NCBI GenBank assembly: GCA_021613375.1
Contig: CM038715.1
Location: 3,397,378 to 3,461,377, forward strand
Length of the DNA stretch: 64,000 nt
Direction: 5' to 3'
Source of the DNA: Megaleporinus macrocephalus
Lineage: Eukaryota; Chordata; Actinopteri; Characiformes; Anostomidae
The notes under the pieces were generated by a model, which worked only from the letters and a program-made list of their open reading frames with translations, had not been told where the DNA came from and did no database searches. The position numbers and the translations under genes were made by a program. Below are positions 11,102-23,929 of the stretch, piece after piece; within the stretch, counting starts at the first letter, position 1; each line of letters begins with the position of its first letter.

Positions 11102-14052
11102 TACTTGTCGAGGTGTTGAGGGTTTTCTTTTATTATTATTTGCCTTCAGAAGTCCGTCATAGTCACCTGCTCAGTTTAAAGCCAAATTCCAGACAGTTTT
11201 ACTGCATATGCTCTGCATAATTGTAATTGTAAACTTATAGATTCAGATTTCTTCACATAAGTTTTGAGTGTAGTAATGGTTTGTCATGAATCGTCTGCAA
11301 TACATCACCATCACGAATGTAGCGTTAAACTACTCGGCTCAAAACTATTGTACAACAAAGTCTCCGGCCTCAGACTGCATATTCATAATCAAGGCAGTTA
11401 CTTTCTGTCATGCAGCTTTTATTAAACCCTCCAGCGGTTCGGCTCTCCTCATCACTACTGTGAACAACTCTGACGCTGCAGGTTTCTCTAGAATGAAGCG
11501 TTTCACTTCAAACCATTCTGAAAGATTTTGTTTGTGTTTTTATGGTATAATTCTGCAGTTAATATTTTAAAATGTGGAAATCTTCTGTAAAAGTGGATTT
11601 CATAAAGAATATCTGTTCTTGAGAGAAAGAGAGAGACTGATGTCATACCAAAACATTCTTATATTTCAGTATAACTCAATGCGTGGAGGGCAGAGTGTTT
11701 GAGCTGAGCTCTGAGTGTGGCAGCTCCTGTGGGCAGACTGTTCTACTGTATCACACAGTGTATCATCAAACATGGACTTTGTGAATTGCTATATTAATCT
11801 TTTTTATAATGGTGTATACTCTTGTTAAATGTTATTGTAAAATATGTCAGATTGTCATATGCAAATTGCTGTATGAGGAATATACAATCTTCTGCAGTTT
11901 AGAAGTGCTCTGACGCGACTGGTTAATAACACTCCACACGTGGAAATGTTTGCATTTTTGCCATAACATTCTTATTCTTACTCCTGAGTTAAATTGTTCT
12001 GGTTTATCTGCACTCGTGTCTTTCGTACTGTGAGCTGGTGACGATCCCTGCACTGCAAACATTTCCATATTTAACTTTACGTGAGATGTACTGAGGCTCA
12101 CAGTACAGACAAATGACCACCAGAGGTCAGTAGAGATTAGAGTTTATTGAAGTCCTGGCTTAAATACTATTTTCGGCACTTGGCTCAGTGCTATATTTGT
12201 GGCTGGCTTTATTCCAAGTAATCTCTTTTGCTCTCTCTATGCTGATGTAATCCATATTTGCTAAACATGTTCAAGCTATATTAAGAAACTACACACCGTG
12301 CACAGCTTTAGCTCCGAGTTATGTGACTGTCAAAATGTTATCTTGGGAAAATGATATACTCTGACTGGGCCAGGTGCCTTCAGCTCTCAGGTATGTTGGT
12401 GGAGTGGAAATGATAAATGACCTACAGCAAAAACAAAAATACCAAGAAACCATGTGCACAAAGTAAACATGAGCTTAGCAAAGCTAGAGGCAGTAGAGGC
12501 AGTAGAGGTGGTAGTAGTAGAGTAGTACAGGCAACCAGCACGCTCACTGTCCCTCCTCACACAATTCTTTGGCTTCAGCGTTTAGACAGAGCTATTTATG
12601 GGCACTTGAAGGTATAACCACAGCGGCTCACCTGAAGGATAGTCGTGCATGAATCCTGGAATCAGCTTCTCTATACGATGTCCCAGAACTCGTGTGCAGA
12701 GCTTTTGTAATGTACACGACAACATAAATGATTTAACAGAAGAAGACTTTGGCCCCTTTGCTGTCTTACTTTCTTAATAAAGTTGTAATCCTCGTTACTT
12801 GCACTCTTCATCGTTAAGTTCAGCGTGACATTTCATGTGGTTTTGAAATAGGTGTTTAATTTAAATAAGTAAAAGGTTGTGCATCATCAGTGCCACCTGT
12901 TTGCAGCTGGTACAGCTGATTTTAGAGTTATTCAAATTAAAAGAAGTGTTTTTTTTATTTCTAAGTGGTGTTTTGGAGGATGACCCCTAACATGGATTTG
13001 GATTTTTAATACTTTGAAGTTGCAAATAGATAATTCCACTTAAAATAAATAAGACCTGCTGCCGTCTACACTCCAATGATTGAAAACCTGTTTTTAAACA
13101 ATGTTTGTAGACTCTTAAGCAGCTTAAAGACTATATCAGCATACAGATACTATCGCTTCTTGCAGGTAAGGTATGCTCACGGTTGTTGGAATAAGTAATG
13201 GCAAATACTTTTTCAGCTACGGGTAAAAAAAAAAAAAAAAAATTCCCCCCCAAGACTTAAGTGGTTTTAAATTCTTACTTCATGGTTTAAAGTAAATAAC
13301 AATTAATCAGATGTATATGGAAACAGTGGTTCTGAAGCTATTGACATGTTTTCAGTAGTGATATATTTTGTTAACAGAAACATGAAATAATAATATATTT
13401 AAAAAATTGTATTTAAAAGCAATGGAATGATTTGGAAGGAAACAAACACGTGTACACAGTAGATGTGGTCTAAAAATGCATGAATGTTATTGATTTATAT
13501 TGATTCAGTGCTACTTAGGAACATTACAAACTATGATTTTGCTAAAATGGTCCAGAATAATGAATCCTTTTTGGAATTCAGAGCGCCCTTTAGTGTTCGG
13601 AAGACGTTCCAGACTGGTGACGCCCCTCTCTAGAGATTCTCTGACAGCACTGACTTATTGGTTTAGCAGAAATAAGTTGATGTTACCCTCCTGCTCATTT
13701 TCATGCCTTCCAACTTTCAATAGAGGCGTCTTCTTATTCGCCAGCCTTGTTTAAAATTTCCCGTTCCACCTTAAACTGTGCAGCATTATGCAGCATTAGT
13801 GATGTCATTTCAGCATAAACAAGTACACAGTGAACCAAAACAATGTTCCAACTGACACACCGCACCTTTAATGTATCCCCTCGTTGTGTTCAGTTGCTCT
13901 GCATTTGGGGCAAGTTGTGTCTAATTGACGCCTGTAATTCTAAAATACACTGAATTTCTTAACAGCAAACATTAGACTGAACTATCACTGCAGAGAGTTC
14001 AGACTCCTGGAGACCGTATGTACAGAGTTCCCTCAGAATGTCCTGTCATCAG
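11102..14052. other. Intergenic, little recognised
   Basis: No exon-like or conserved coding block. Contains an AATAAA at 12777-12782 of unknown meaning, an A-run at about 13226-13243, and at about 13860 the motif CCGCACCTTTAAT that may be one end of another small transposon. Confidence 0.5.
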
Positions 14053-17000
14053 CAGAGGTGTCAAGTAACAAAGTACAAATATTTCATTACCTTACTTAAG
14101 TAGGAATTTTAGTTATTTATACTTTACTGGAGTAATTATTATTCAGCTGACTTTTTACTTCTACTCCTTACATTTACACTCCATTATCAGTACTTTCTAC
14201 TCCTTACATTTACACTCCATTATCAGTACTTTCTACTCCTTACATTAACACTCCATTATCAGTACTTTCTACTCCTTACATTTACACTCCATTATCAGTA
14301 CTTTCTACTCCTTACATTTACACTCCATTATCAGTACTTTCTACTCCTTACATTTACACTCCATTATCAGTACTTTCTACTCCTTACATTTACACTCCAT
14401 TATCTGTACTTTCTACTCCTTATATTTACACTCCATTATCTGTACTTTCTACTCCTTACATTAACACTCCATTATCAGTACTTTCTACTCCTTACATTTA
14501 CACTCCATTATCAGTACTTTCTACTCCTTACATTTACACTCCATTATCAGTACTTTCTACTCCTTACATTTACACTCCATTATCAGTACTTTCTACTCCT
14601 TACATTTACACTCCATTATCAGTACTTTCTACTCCTTACATTTACACTCCATTATCAGTACTTTCTACTACTTACATTTACACTCCATTATCTGTACTTT
14701 CTACTCCTTACATTTACACTCTATTATCAGTACTTTCTACTCCTTACATTTACACTCCGTTATCAGTACTTTCTACTCCTTACATTTACACTCCATTATC
14801 AGTACTTTCTACTCCTTACATTTACACTCCGTTATCAGTACTTTCTACTCCTTACATTTACACTCCATTATCAGTACTTTCTACTCCTTACATTTACACT
14901 CCATTATCAGTACTTTCTACTCCTTACATTTACACTCCATTATCAGTACTTTCTACTCCTTACATTTACACTCCATTATCAGTACTTTCTACTCCTTACA
15001 TTTACACTCCATTATCAGTACTTTCTACTCCTTACATTTACACTCCATTATCAGTACTTTCTACTACTTACATTTACACTCCATTATCAGTACTTTCTAC
15101 TCCTTACATTTACACTCCATTATCAGTACTTTCTACTCCTTACATTTACACTCCATTATCAGTACTTTCTACTCCTTACATTTACACTCCATTATCAGTA
15201 CTTTCTACTCCTTACATTTACACTCCATTATCAGTACTTTCTACTCCTTACATTTACACTCCATTATCAGTACTTTCTACTACTTACATTTACACTCCAT
15301 TATCAGTACTTTCTACTCCTTACATTTACACTCCATTATCAGTACTTTCTACTACTTACATTTACACTCCATTATCAGTACTTTCTACTACTTACATTTA
15401 CACTCCATTATCAGTACTTTCTACTCCTTACATTTACACTCCATTATCAGTACTTTCTACTACTTACATTTACACTCCATTATCTGTACTTTCTACTCCT
15501 TACATTTACACTCCATTATCAGTACTTTCTACTCCTTACATTTACACTCCGTTATCAGTACTTTCTACTCCTTACATTTACACTCCATTATCAGTACTTT
15601 CTACTACTTACATTTACACTCCATTATCAGTACTTTCTACTCCTTACATTTACACTCCATTATCAGTACTTTCTACTCCTTACATTTACACTCCATTATC
15701 AGTACTTTCTACTCCTTACATTTACACTCCATTATCAGTACTTTCTACTCCTTACATTTACACTCCATTATCAGTACTTTCTACTCCTTACATTTACACT
15801 CCATTATCAGTACTTTCTACTACTTACATTTACACTCCATTATCAGTACTTTCTACTCCTTACATTTACACTCCATTATCAGTACTTTCTACTACTTACA
15901 TTTACACTCCATTATCAGTACTTTCTACTCCTTACATTTACACTCCATTATCAGTACTTTCTACTCCTTACATTTACACTCCATTATCAGTACTTTCTAC
16001 TCCTTACATTTACACTCCATTATCAGTACTTTCTACTCCTTACATTTACACTCCATTATCAGTACTTTCTACTACTTACATTTACACTCCATTATCTGTA
16101 CTTTCTACTCCTTACATTTACACTCCATTATCAGTACTTTCTACTCCTTACATTTACACTCCGTTATCAGTACTTTCTACTCCTTACATTTACACTCCAT
16201 TATCAGTACTTTCTACTACTTACATTTACACTCCATTATCTGTACTTTCTACTCCTTACATTTACACTCCATTATCAGTACTTTCTACTCCTTACATTTA
16301 CACTCCGTTATCAGTACTTTCTACTCCTTACATTTACACTCCATTATCAGTACTTTCTACTCCTTACATTTACACTCCGTTATCAGTACTTTCTACTCCT
16401 TACATTTACACTCCATTATCAGTACTTTCTACTCCTTACATTTACACTCCATTATCAGTACTTTCTACTCCTTACATTTACACTCCATTATCAGTACTTT
16501 CTACTCCTTACATTTACACTCCATTATTAGTACTTTCTACTCCTTACATTTACACTCCATTATCAGTACTTTCTACTCCTTACATTTACACCCCATTATC
16601 TGTACTTTCTACTCCTTACATTTTAAACATAGTCTCGTTACTCCTGTTTCATTTCAGCTTGTTTTCATTCATGTACATTTACATTCCAGTAAAGATTATT
16701 GATAACATGTCTTTGAAGTTTGACTTCATTACAATACTTATAGTTAACTAGTCATCATATCTTCTGCTCCATGAAACACATGTTAATGTTCAGTAGTAAC
16801 AGATATGCTTCTTTAATATATTTACATTGTATTAAACTACATTCATGTTTAATGGGTGTATATGAGCTGAAACAGGAAGCCTAGCGCATCCCAAATTTAT
16901 CAACATTAACATTTTAATATAACATTATAGTCATTATGGCTTTTAGAAGAATGGGGGTTTTTGGGGAGGTGGGCTAGTGAACTATAGACCCCTGTGGTGC

Positions 17001-17202
17001 AGCCTAAGCTTTTGTCCTTAATGGTATTTTTTTTCTTAAATTACTTTTACTTTTATACTTTAAGTAGTTCTGAAATCAGTACTTTTACACTTTTACTGGA
17101 GTAAAAAACTTGAGTTGATACTTCAACTTCTACAGAAGTATTTTTAAACTCTAGTATCTATACTTCTACCTGAGTAATGAACGTGAATACTTTTGACACC
17201 TG
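14053..17202 (+). mobile_element. hAT-type non-autonomous element carrying a 36-bp minisatellite
   Basis: Left end CAGAGGTGTCAAGTAAC and right end ACTTTTGACACCTG are inverted. The flanks GTCATCAG (14045-14052) and GTCTTCAG (17203-17210) agree at 7 of 8. The outer arms (TTTACTGGAGTAATTATT on the left, ACTTTTACTGGAGTAAAAAA on the right) belong to a widespread teleost family. About 80 per cent of the length is the tandem array at 14158-16623. Confidence 0.82.
14158..16623. repeat. 36-bp minisatellite, about 68 copies
   Basis: The unit contains TACACTCCATTATCAGTACT followed by TTCTACTCCTTACATT. Units are nearly identical in length (five units span exactly 180 bases) and differ at a few recurrent sites: CAG/CTG before TACTTT, CTCCTT/CTACTT, and CCATT/CCGTT. 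There are no unique spacers. Confidence 0.97.
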
Positions 17203-17318
17203 GTCTTCAGGCATCTCAACAGCTGCTCCAACTGATTCCATCAGTATTGTTGCTGGCCATCATCTTCCTATTTTACCTTCAACTCGTTCCAGCATTGACG
17301 TCTTTTCCAATGAACTAG

Positions 17319-17395
<77 letters not shown>

Positions 17396-18011
17396 CATTT
17401 GTGTCTTGAAACCTGGACACAGTATTTTGTCATAGTACAGGAGTGTTTAATTAGAGTCAGTACAGTCCAGTTAGAGGAGATCTCCTCAGGCGGGTCCGAC
17501 CGTCATCATCTCTAGCGTGTGTTCTGATTCAGTGGTGTATCTGTTTACTGAAGTATCTAGTATCAGCATCTTATACCATCAGCTACTGAAACACCAACAC
17601 ACCACACATACCCTTCAGTATATTTCAGTATATTTACTGTTTAAATAGTTTTTTTTTCTAATCTTCTAATAAATGTTTTTTCCTCACTTCAAAAAAAAAA
17701 ACAGGCCTACATTAAAAAAACAGAATGCTTTTGAAAGAAGTGCATCTTAAAATGCTTATTAATACAAACAGTAAATAAATCGAGCACATCTTTCACATCT
17801 TAACAGTTTATTTCCGTCTTGTGTTCCTCTCTCACACTTTCTCTCGTTTAGTGAGAGGAGTGAGCTCTTGGTTGTGTTTAAATCTGGGCTGAGATGGTTT
17901 CAGGGTTGTTCTCATAAACATATGAAGGAGCTCGTTGGTGAGTCTGGAATGATGTTTGTTTGTAATAATCTTTATTGTAGAATGAATCGTCTGAATTAGC
18001 TTTTCTCTGAT
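17203..18011. other. Intergenic with (TC)n at 17324-17391
   Basis: Apart from the TC microsatellite and short A and T runs, nothing is recognised. The open frame crossing the TC run is low-complexity and not supported as a gene. Confidence 0.55.
17324..17391. repeat. (TC)n microsatellite
   Basis: Uninterrupted TC dinucleotides over about 68 bases. Confidence 0.95.
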
Positions 18012-18014
18012 TTG

Positions 18015-18166
18015 CTTTATTCTCCGACTCGCTTTATTCTCCGACTCGCTTTATTCTCCGACTCGCTTTATTCTCCGACTCACTTTATTCTCCGACTCGC
18101 TTTATTCTCCGACTCGCTTTATTCTCCGACTCGCTTTATTCTCCGACTCGCTTTATTCTCTGACTG
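18015..18166. repeat. 17-bp tandem repeat, about 9 copies
   Basis: The unit CTTTATTCTCCGACTCG is repeated with almost no change, one copy reading CACT and the last TCTGACTG. It lies about 450 bases upstream of the GC-rich psd promoter region. Confidence 0.95.
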
Positions 18167-18589
18167 CTGCTTCTCACTTCCTACCTCACCTGTTGAGTCT
18201 GCACAGATCTGATTGGCTGAGAAATGCTTTTGGTGATCTTACAAGGCACGTGATTGGTCTGTGAGTTCACTGCTGCAAAGCCCGTATACAATAAAAAAGT
18301 TGCACTGCTTAAAATAAACACAGTCAGATTTAAATCATTCTCAGTAGTTTATCAGTTTGGGTCCGCATTGGACAATATCTGGGTCCGGATCTGGACTGCG
18401 GTCCACCTATTAGTGACCCCTGTCTTAGAGCTTTTAGAGACCATTTGCATTTCCAAAGCCAGCTCTATGTAATTACAGGTAACACTGCATTCCTCAGCCT
18501 CTCTTTAAAGTCATTTTTACGCAGAGACCTAAAAGTTAAACCCTGACGTCACAGGCTACTGCTTCTGTGATTGCTCTAGGAATATGCAT

Positions 18590-18956
18590 GATTTGGTCAG
18601 GATGTGCGGCGCGCGCGTAATGTCTGAGTGATTATCCAGCAGAAGTGGGTTTGAAGCGCTCCCGCTCTTATTCCTACCGAACGGGTCCAACTGCAACACG
18701 TGCAACGCGCCTCCCAGAAGCTCTCACGCGCACTGGTGAAAAAAAGAAAAGGCCGAAAGTCGTCACACCTGCAGAACGATAGCGATTGCACGAGAGCGCG
18801 CACTGAGCATGCTCCTACCGGCAGGCAGGGAGGGTGAGTGAGTGAGAGGGAGAGTGCGTGCTGGAGTGAGTGGTGGAGTGTGTGCAGTAGTGCCTCCGGC
18901 GCCACGAGCCGAGCACGGAGCGCGAGACTAAAGCAAAGACAGCCGCTCAGATTGTT
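18590..18956 (+). promoter_or_regulatory. psd: GC-rich probable psd promoter
   Basis: Base composition switches from AT-rich intergenic DNA to GC- and CpG-rich sequence (GCGGCGCGCGCG at about 18606, several CGCGC and GAGCG words), then leads into a probable leader exon with a strong donor. No clear TATA box. I infer a CpG-type promoter; the assignment to psd rests on it being the only such region upstream of the psd coding exons on this strand. Confidence 0.5.
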
Positions 18957-19189
18957 GTGCAAAACAAGAAGCTGATATTTAAAGAGAGCGGAGTTTCACT
19001 CAGTGTCCTCCCTGCGGTGGAGCTGGAGCCGGAGCCGGAGCTGGAGCCGGAGCTGGAGCTGGAGCCGGAGCCGGAGCTGGAGCTGGAGCCGCGCTGGGTG
19101 CTGTGCTTCATGCGGACTGCAGCAGCAGCAGAGGGAGGACAGAAGGACGGACGGACGCAGTCTCCTCACAGCCTTCCCGCCATCCTCAG
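18957..19189 (+). other. psd: Probable psd 5' leader exon with an upstream open frame
   Basis: An open frame begins at ATG 18957 and reaches CTCAG|GTAACT, a good splice donor after 19189. It contains a Glu/Leu/Pro repeat produced by GAGCCGGAGCTG-type units. If spliced to the acceptor at 47443 the frame would close within four codons (R-T-W-A-stop), so it is better read as an upstream ORF in a leader exon than as the psd N-terminus. The 5' limit of the exon is unknown. Confidence 0.45.
19019..19090. repeat. GC-rich hexamer/dodecamer repeat in leader exon
   Basis: Alternating GAGCTG and GAGCCG hexamers, about 12 units, inside the probable psd leader exon. Confidence 0.9.
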
Positions 19190-20126
19190 GTAACTAACTC
19201 CATTTCCCTCTCTCTCCCCCCCCCCCCCCCACATTCCTCTGCTGTGCGTCCTCCACCCTGTCAGAGGGTTCGCGTGCTGTGAGGAGAATCGCCTGTCCGC
19301 TGATGGGGAGGACATTAGGCTTATAACAGGACGACAAAACGCTCACTTCAGGATTACTTCTCCTCCAGTTCGTCTGGCTCATGGCTACTAATCTGTCTGG
19401 CTCCAGGCGGAGAGGAGACAGTGAGGAAGCGTGTGTTGGCTGAGGCGGGTGGAGATGTTCTCCTGGTAGCTGCTCTGTCATTGAGCTCTGAGAGAGCTGA
19501 ACACTTCACTGATAAGTTTCTGAGAGCTGTGTGTTGGGAGGACCAGTTGAATGAGACGTAGAGGTCATACACCCACTTAGCAGATGAGAGATGGGGATGA
19601 AGCGATACTCACATTTTCAGAATCGATACAAATTTCGGTTCTCGTGTTCAGATGCAGTTCGATTTTTAATATTTTATCTGGTCACCATGTCTTGATTGTG
19701 CAGCGCTGGTAACGTATATACAGGACAGTTCACTTTGACTCAGGTAGAAAGCAGGTCTCATTAAAAAAGAAAAAAAAACATTGCAAAGTAGCACACCCTT
19801 GTGTTAAACTGTGATCTTGTTAAATCTGAAAAAAGTCTTAAAATTAGATACAATATTTTGTTATTTTTACATTTTTTTTACATAGTTTCAGCAAAATTAC
19901 CTTATTATTTACATTATTTACATTATTTACATTCTCCTTTTTATTCATGATGAATGGACCAGAAGAACCCCTAAAGTGCTTGTAAATAAGAGAAAGTATG
20001 TTTTTTCTTATTCCTGTGAAGATTTGGTTTTGTTTAGATGACAGATATATATGGGCAGATCTATATAGCAGGTCTCAGTTTGTAAACTTATATATCATTG
20101 AAACAGGATTGATTCTACAAGTTAGA

Positions 20127-21118
20127 TTAAAGGTGCGGTATGTAAATTGTTTTAAAACATTCCAAAATGTACTAAAATAATAAGATTATGTGCATAACCT
20201 GCTAGCTTGTCCTGATCCGTAATATCACTTTTGTAGTTCGTTTACTGGTCCGGATGAGATAATGAGTTTGTTTATTGGAGTGTTTCCTCCTCGGTTAAGT
20301 TTATTTTTACACAGGAAAAAACCCAAACTCACCAAAATGCGCCCCAACAAACCATGTGAGCACGTCGTCTCCTCTGATTGGTCAGAGCTATCTGGCGTGC
20401 AAGCAGGAAAGTAAACACAGGGAGAAGATCCGGTTTTCTAAACTACTGCACGTTTCTTGTAGAGCGTATCACGGAGCAGCGGCAGAGACAGCATCTGTTC
20501 ATAGCTGTAATAATAATCTGATAATAAACCAAACTACAGTCCACCTGCAGACCACCCAGCTCACTCCAAACACCAAGTAGACAACGTCCCTCACTGATAG
20601 TCCAAGAGACACCTCGCTTCATTGTCCTCGCCCTGTTAGCTGCTCCAGTTCTCTAGTTCTCTGTTTACACCATCTGCCGCATCCCATAATGCAAAGCACA
20701 CCTGGCTGCAGGAGATGTTTAGATCAAACTTGTGGAGGACACCTAATTCTTGGGTCAGATCGAGGTCGGATCACTTTCTTACCACAAACTAACCTCTCCG
20801 GAGTTCGTTTGGAACCGGACCGAGACCACCTCCTCTCGAGGGTCTCTGTGCGGTTGTTTTGGTCCAAACCCGAGTGTGATTACTGTTTTCACACCTGCTA
20901 AAACAAACCACACCAAACAAACCAGAGTCAGTTTTAACCAGACTCACTAGTGCTGGTGTGAAAACACCCTCAGTCACTCTAGCATTGAGGTGAACCAGTC
21001 TCATGTGAGGGGATGTGTCACCGCCCTGTTTCTTAAGATGGGGTGGATAATCTGTCGAGCTCTATTTGATTGGAGTATGAATTCGCTTCATCTTACCAAT
21101 TGCTCCTTTAAAGTTTTG
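20127..21118. mobile_element. Possible MITE with TTAAAGG ends
   Basis: It begins ATTAAAGGTGCGGTATGTAA and ends CAATTGCTCCTTTAAAG, weak inverted termini. The inner part (20740-20960) resembles a high-copy fish repeat rich in paired phrases such as CCGGAGTTCGTTTGGAACCG. Boundaries are uncertain. Confidence 0.35.
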
Positions 21119-22171
21119 AATTAAGTTGTAAGTTGAATTTAGGGGTGGGTGATAGAGTAAAAATACAAGATCAAAATACTTCATTACGTGACATCTATTT
21201 ATTTGTCTTATTGTGTATGAAGAACAAAAACGGCAGCAATTCTCAGTTTTAATGACATTTCCCTCCTTTATACTGTAAACTGTCCCGTTTGTTGCTGTGC
21301 TTTTAAGACTAATCTATATTTAGATGATCTTTATTCTAACTTTGTGCTTTGTCTCATTCAAAAAGCAGTGTGGACTGAAACGCTCTGTATAATGTTAGTG
21401 TGAATGGGTTTGTTCAGTCGGTGGAATATTTAAATAATGCTGGGCAATATGTATATATACATGTAAATACTGGACACAATATTATATTTCTGTCATGTGA
21501 CCTGTCAGTGTATATAAATGTGTTGGTTTTTATGATATTAAAAAAGCAGTAATACTGATTTTTTCATCTTTGTCTCTAACTGAGCGATGGACTGGAGTGT
21601 AAATGGGTTTTGAGGCTTTCGTGTGCTTAACACATAACTGTTTGTTTAAAAATGTAAAATAAGTTTTTTGGTGATACAGTTTAATGGAGATTTCCGGAGT
21701 TACCTGTACTACACAGATGTTAAACACTCATGCTTCAGTGAGGTGGTGCAGGTGTAGTCTAACGTGTGACGACTGGGATGTTTTGGATATTTTCAGCATT
21801 AGACTGATGACCGTTTACCTCTGTTGAGCTGACCGTCCACATTGTTAGACAGCGTGACTCGTTCAGTAGTGTGTTGGAAGGTGAGATTGCTGAAAAGCTT
21901 TGCTAATGTAAACAGACGCTTCTTGAACAACCTGTATTCTTCATTCCTTAGTCACAGAGGGTCCTATAGTACTCGCCCTGGCAGATGTTGATGCTGATGG
22001 GCCCCTGGTGTGTGTGCTTCTTTTTAAAGGGTTGGTTCTCAGAAAAATAGCAAATTGGCCAACACAGGATTTCTTCTTTATGGCTTCTGGAGCTGTAAGG
22101 CTGCTGTTATAGCAGTCCACATACATTTCCCTTGCTTTATGTTTTGTTTTGTGTGTTACCTTATTTGAATA
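21119..22171. other. Intronic, nothing firm
   Basis: A worn TAGGGGTGGGTGATA start at about 21141 suggests another degraded hAT-type MITE. Otherwise no recognised element or exon. Confidence 0.4.
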
Positions 22172-23929
22172 TCCAAGGTCACCGGTTCGACCCCCGGGGC
22201 AGGCAGGCCACGACTGAGGCGCCTGTGAGCAAGGCACCTATCCCCAACTGCTCCCCAGGCCCCATGGATAGGGCTGCCCACCGCTCCGGGCATGTGTGCT
22301 CACTGCCCCCTAGTGTGTATGTTCACTAGTGTGTGTATGTGCGTGTTTCACTGCCCCCTAGTGTGTATGTTCACTAGTGTGTGTATATGTAGATGTTTCA
22401 CTGCCCCCTATTGTGTATGTTCACTAGTGTGTGTGTATGTATATGTGGGTGTTTCACTGCCCCCTAGTGTGTATGTTCGCTAGTGTGTGTATGTGCGTGT
22501 TTTACTGCCCTCTAGTGTGTATGTTCACTAGTGTGTGTATGTGCGTGTTTCACTGCCCCCTAGTGTGTATGTTCACTAGTGTGTGTATATGTGGGTGTTT
22601 CACTGCCCCCTATTGTGTATGTTCACTAGTGTGTGTGTATGTATATGTGGGTGTTTCACTACCCCCTAGTGTGTATGTTCACTAGTGTGTGTATGTGCGT
22701 GTTTCACTGCCCCCTAGTGTGTATGTTCACTAGTGTGTGTATATGTGGGTGTTTCACTGCCCCCTATTGTGTATGTTCACTAGTGTGTGTGTATGTATAT
22801 GTGGGTGTTTCACTGCCCCCTAGTGTGTATGTTCACTAGTGTGTGTATGTGCGTGTTTCACTGCCCCCTAGTGTGTATGTTCACTAGTGTGTGTATATGT
22901 GGGTGTTTCACTGCCCCCTATTGTGTATGTTCACTAGTGTGTGTGTATGTATATGTGGGTGTTTCACTGCCCCCTAGTGTGTATGTTCGCTAGTGTGTGT
23001 ATGTGCGTGTTTTACTGCCCTCTAGTGTGTATGTTCACTAGTGTGTGTGTATATGTGAGTGTTTCACTGCCCCCTAGTGTGTACGTTCACTAGTGTGTGT
23101 GTATATGTGAGTGTTTCACTGCCCCCTAGTGTGTACGTTCACTAGTGTGTGTGTATATGTGAGTGTTTCACTGCCCCCTAGTGTGTACGTTCACTAGTGT
23201 GTGTGTATATGTGGGTGTTTCACTGCCCCCTATTGTGTATGTTCACTAGTGTGTGTGTATGTATATGTGGGTGTTTCACTGCCCCCTAGTGTGTATGTTC
23301 ACTAGTGTGTGTATGTGCGTGTTTCACTGCCCCCTAGTGTGTATGTTCACTAGTGTGTGTATATGTGGGTGTTTCACTGCCCCCTATTGTGTATGTTCAC
23401 TAGTGTGTGTGTATGTATATGTGGGTGTTTCACTGCCCCCTAGTGTGTATGTTCGCTAGTGTGTGTATGTGCGTGTTTTACTGCCCTCTAGTGTGTATGT
23501 TCACTAGTGTGTGTGTATATGTGAGTGTTTCACTGCCCCCTAGTGTGTACGTTCACTAGTGTGTGTGTATATGTGAGTGTTTCACTGCCCCCTAGTGTGT
23601 ACGTTCACTAGTGTGTGTGTATATGTGGGTGTTTCACTGCCCCCTAGTATGTATGTTCTCTAGTGTGTGTATATGTGGCTGTTTCACTGCCCCCTAGTGT
23701 GTATGTTCACTAGTGTGTGTATATGTGTGTGTGTTTCACTGCCCTCCTAGTGTGTATGTTTACAAGTGTGTGTGTATGGATATGTGAATGTTACACTGCC
23801 CCCTACTGTGTACGTTCACTAGTGTGTGTATATGTGGGTGTTTCACTGCACGGATGGGTTAAATGCGGAGGTCAAATCCCGCTGTGTGCAAACATGTGGC
23901 TAATTCTAGTTCTAAATTCTAAATTCTAA
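22172..23929 (+). mobile_element. tRNA-derived SINE with expanded internal minisatellite
   Basis: The left part has a good RNA polymerase III B box, GGTTCGACCCC at 22184-22194, followed by the SINE body (GAGCAAGGCACCTATCCCCA, TAGGGCTGCCCACCGCTCCG). The tail (GGATGGGTTAAATGCGGAGG, then GTGTGCAAACATGTGGCTAA) lies at 23850-23929. Between them about 1.5 kb of tandem repeat has grown inside the body. The A box is missing, so it is 5' truncated. A reverse copy is at 58926-59484. Confidence 0.85.
22289..23845. repeat. 48-56-bp minisatellite with 154-bp higher-order period
   Basis: Each subunit carries CACTGCCCCCTAGTGTGTAT and GTTCACTAGTGTGTGT. Three subunit types of about 48, 50 and 56 bases recur in order, so the whole 154-base trio repeats (for example 22633 to 22787 and 23253 to 23407). 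A separate block near 23037-23200 repeats a TACGTTC variant. All open frames across it are by-products of the repeat. Confidence 0.93.

Noticed and set aside
14158..16623. CRISPR-like regular array
   Set aside because: Units are directly adjacent with no unique spacers, in a vertebrate genome and within a transposon; it is a minisatellite.
17177..17515. 112-codon open frame
   Set aside because: Runs through the transposon end and a TC microsatellite (Ser-Leu repeat); no conserved content.
18597..18962. 121-codon minus-strand open frame in the GC-rich region
   Set aside because: Long open frames are expected by chance in GC-rich promoters; no recognisable domain and no splice support.
22292..23929. 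Series of Cys/Val-rich open frames of 60-85 codons
   Set aside because: They repeat with the minisatellite period inside the SINE; the same phrase recurs in each unit and has no gene structure.
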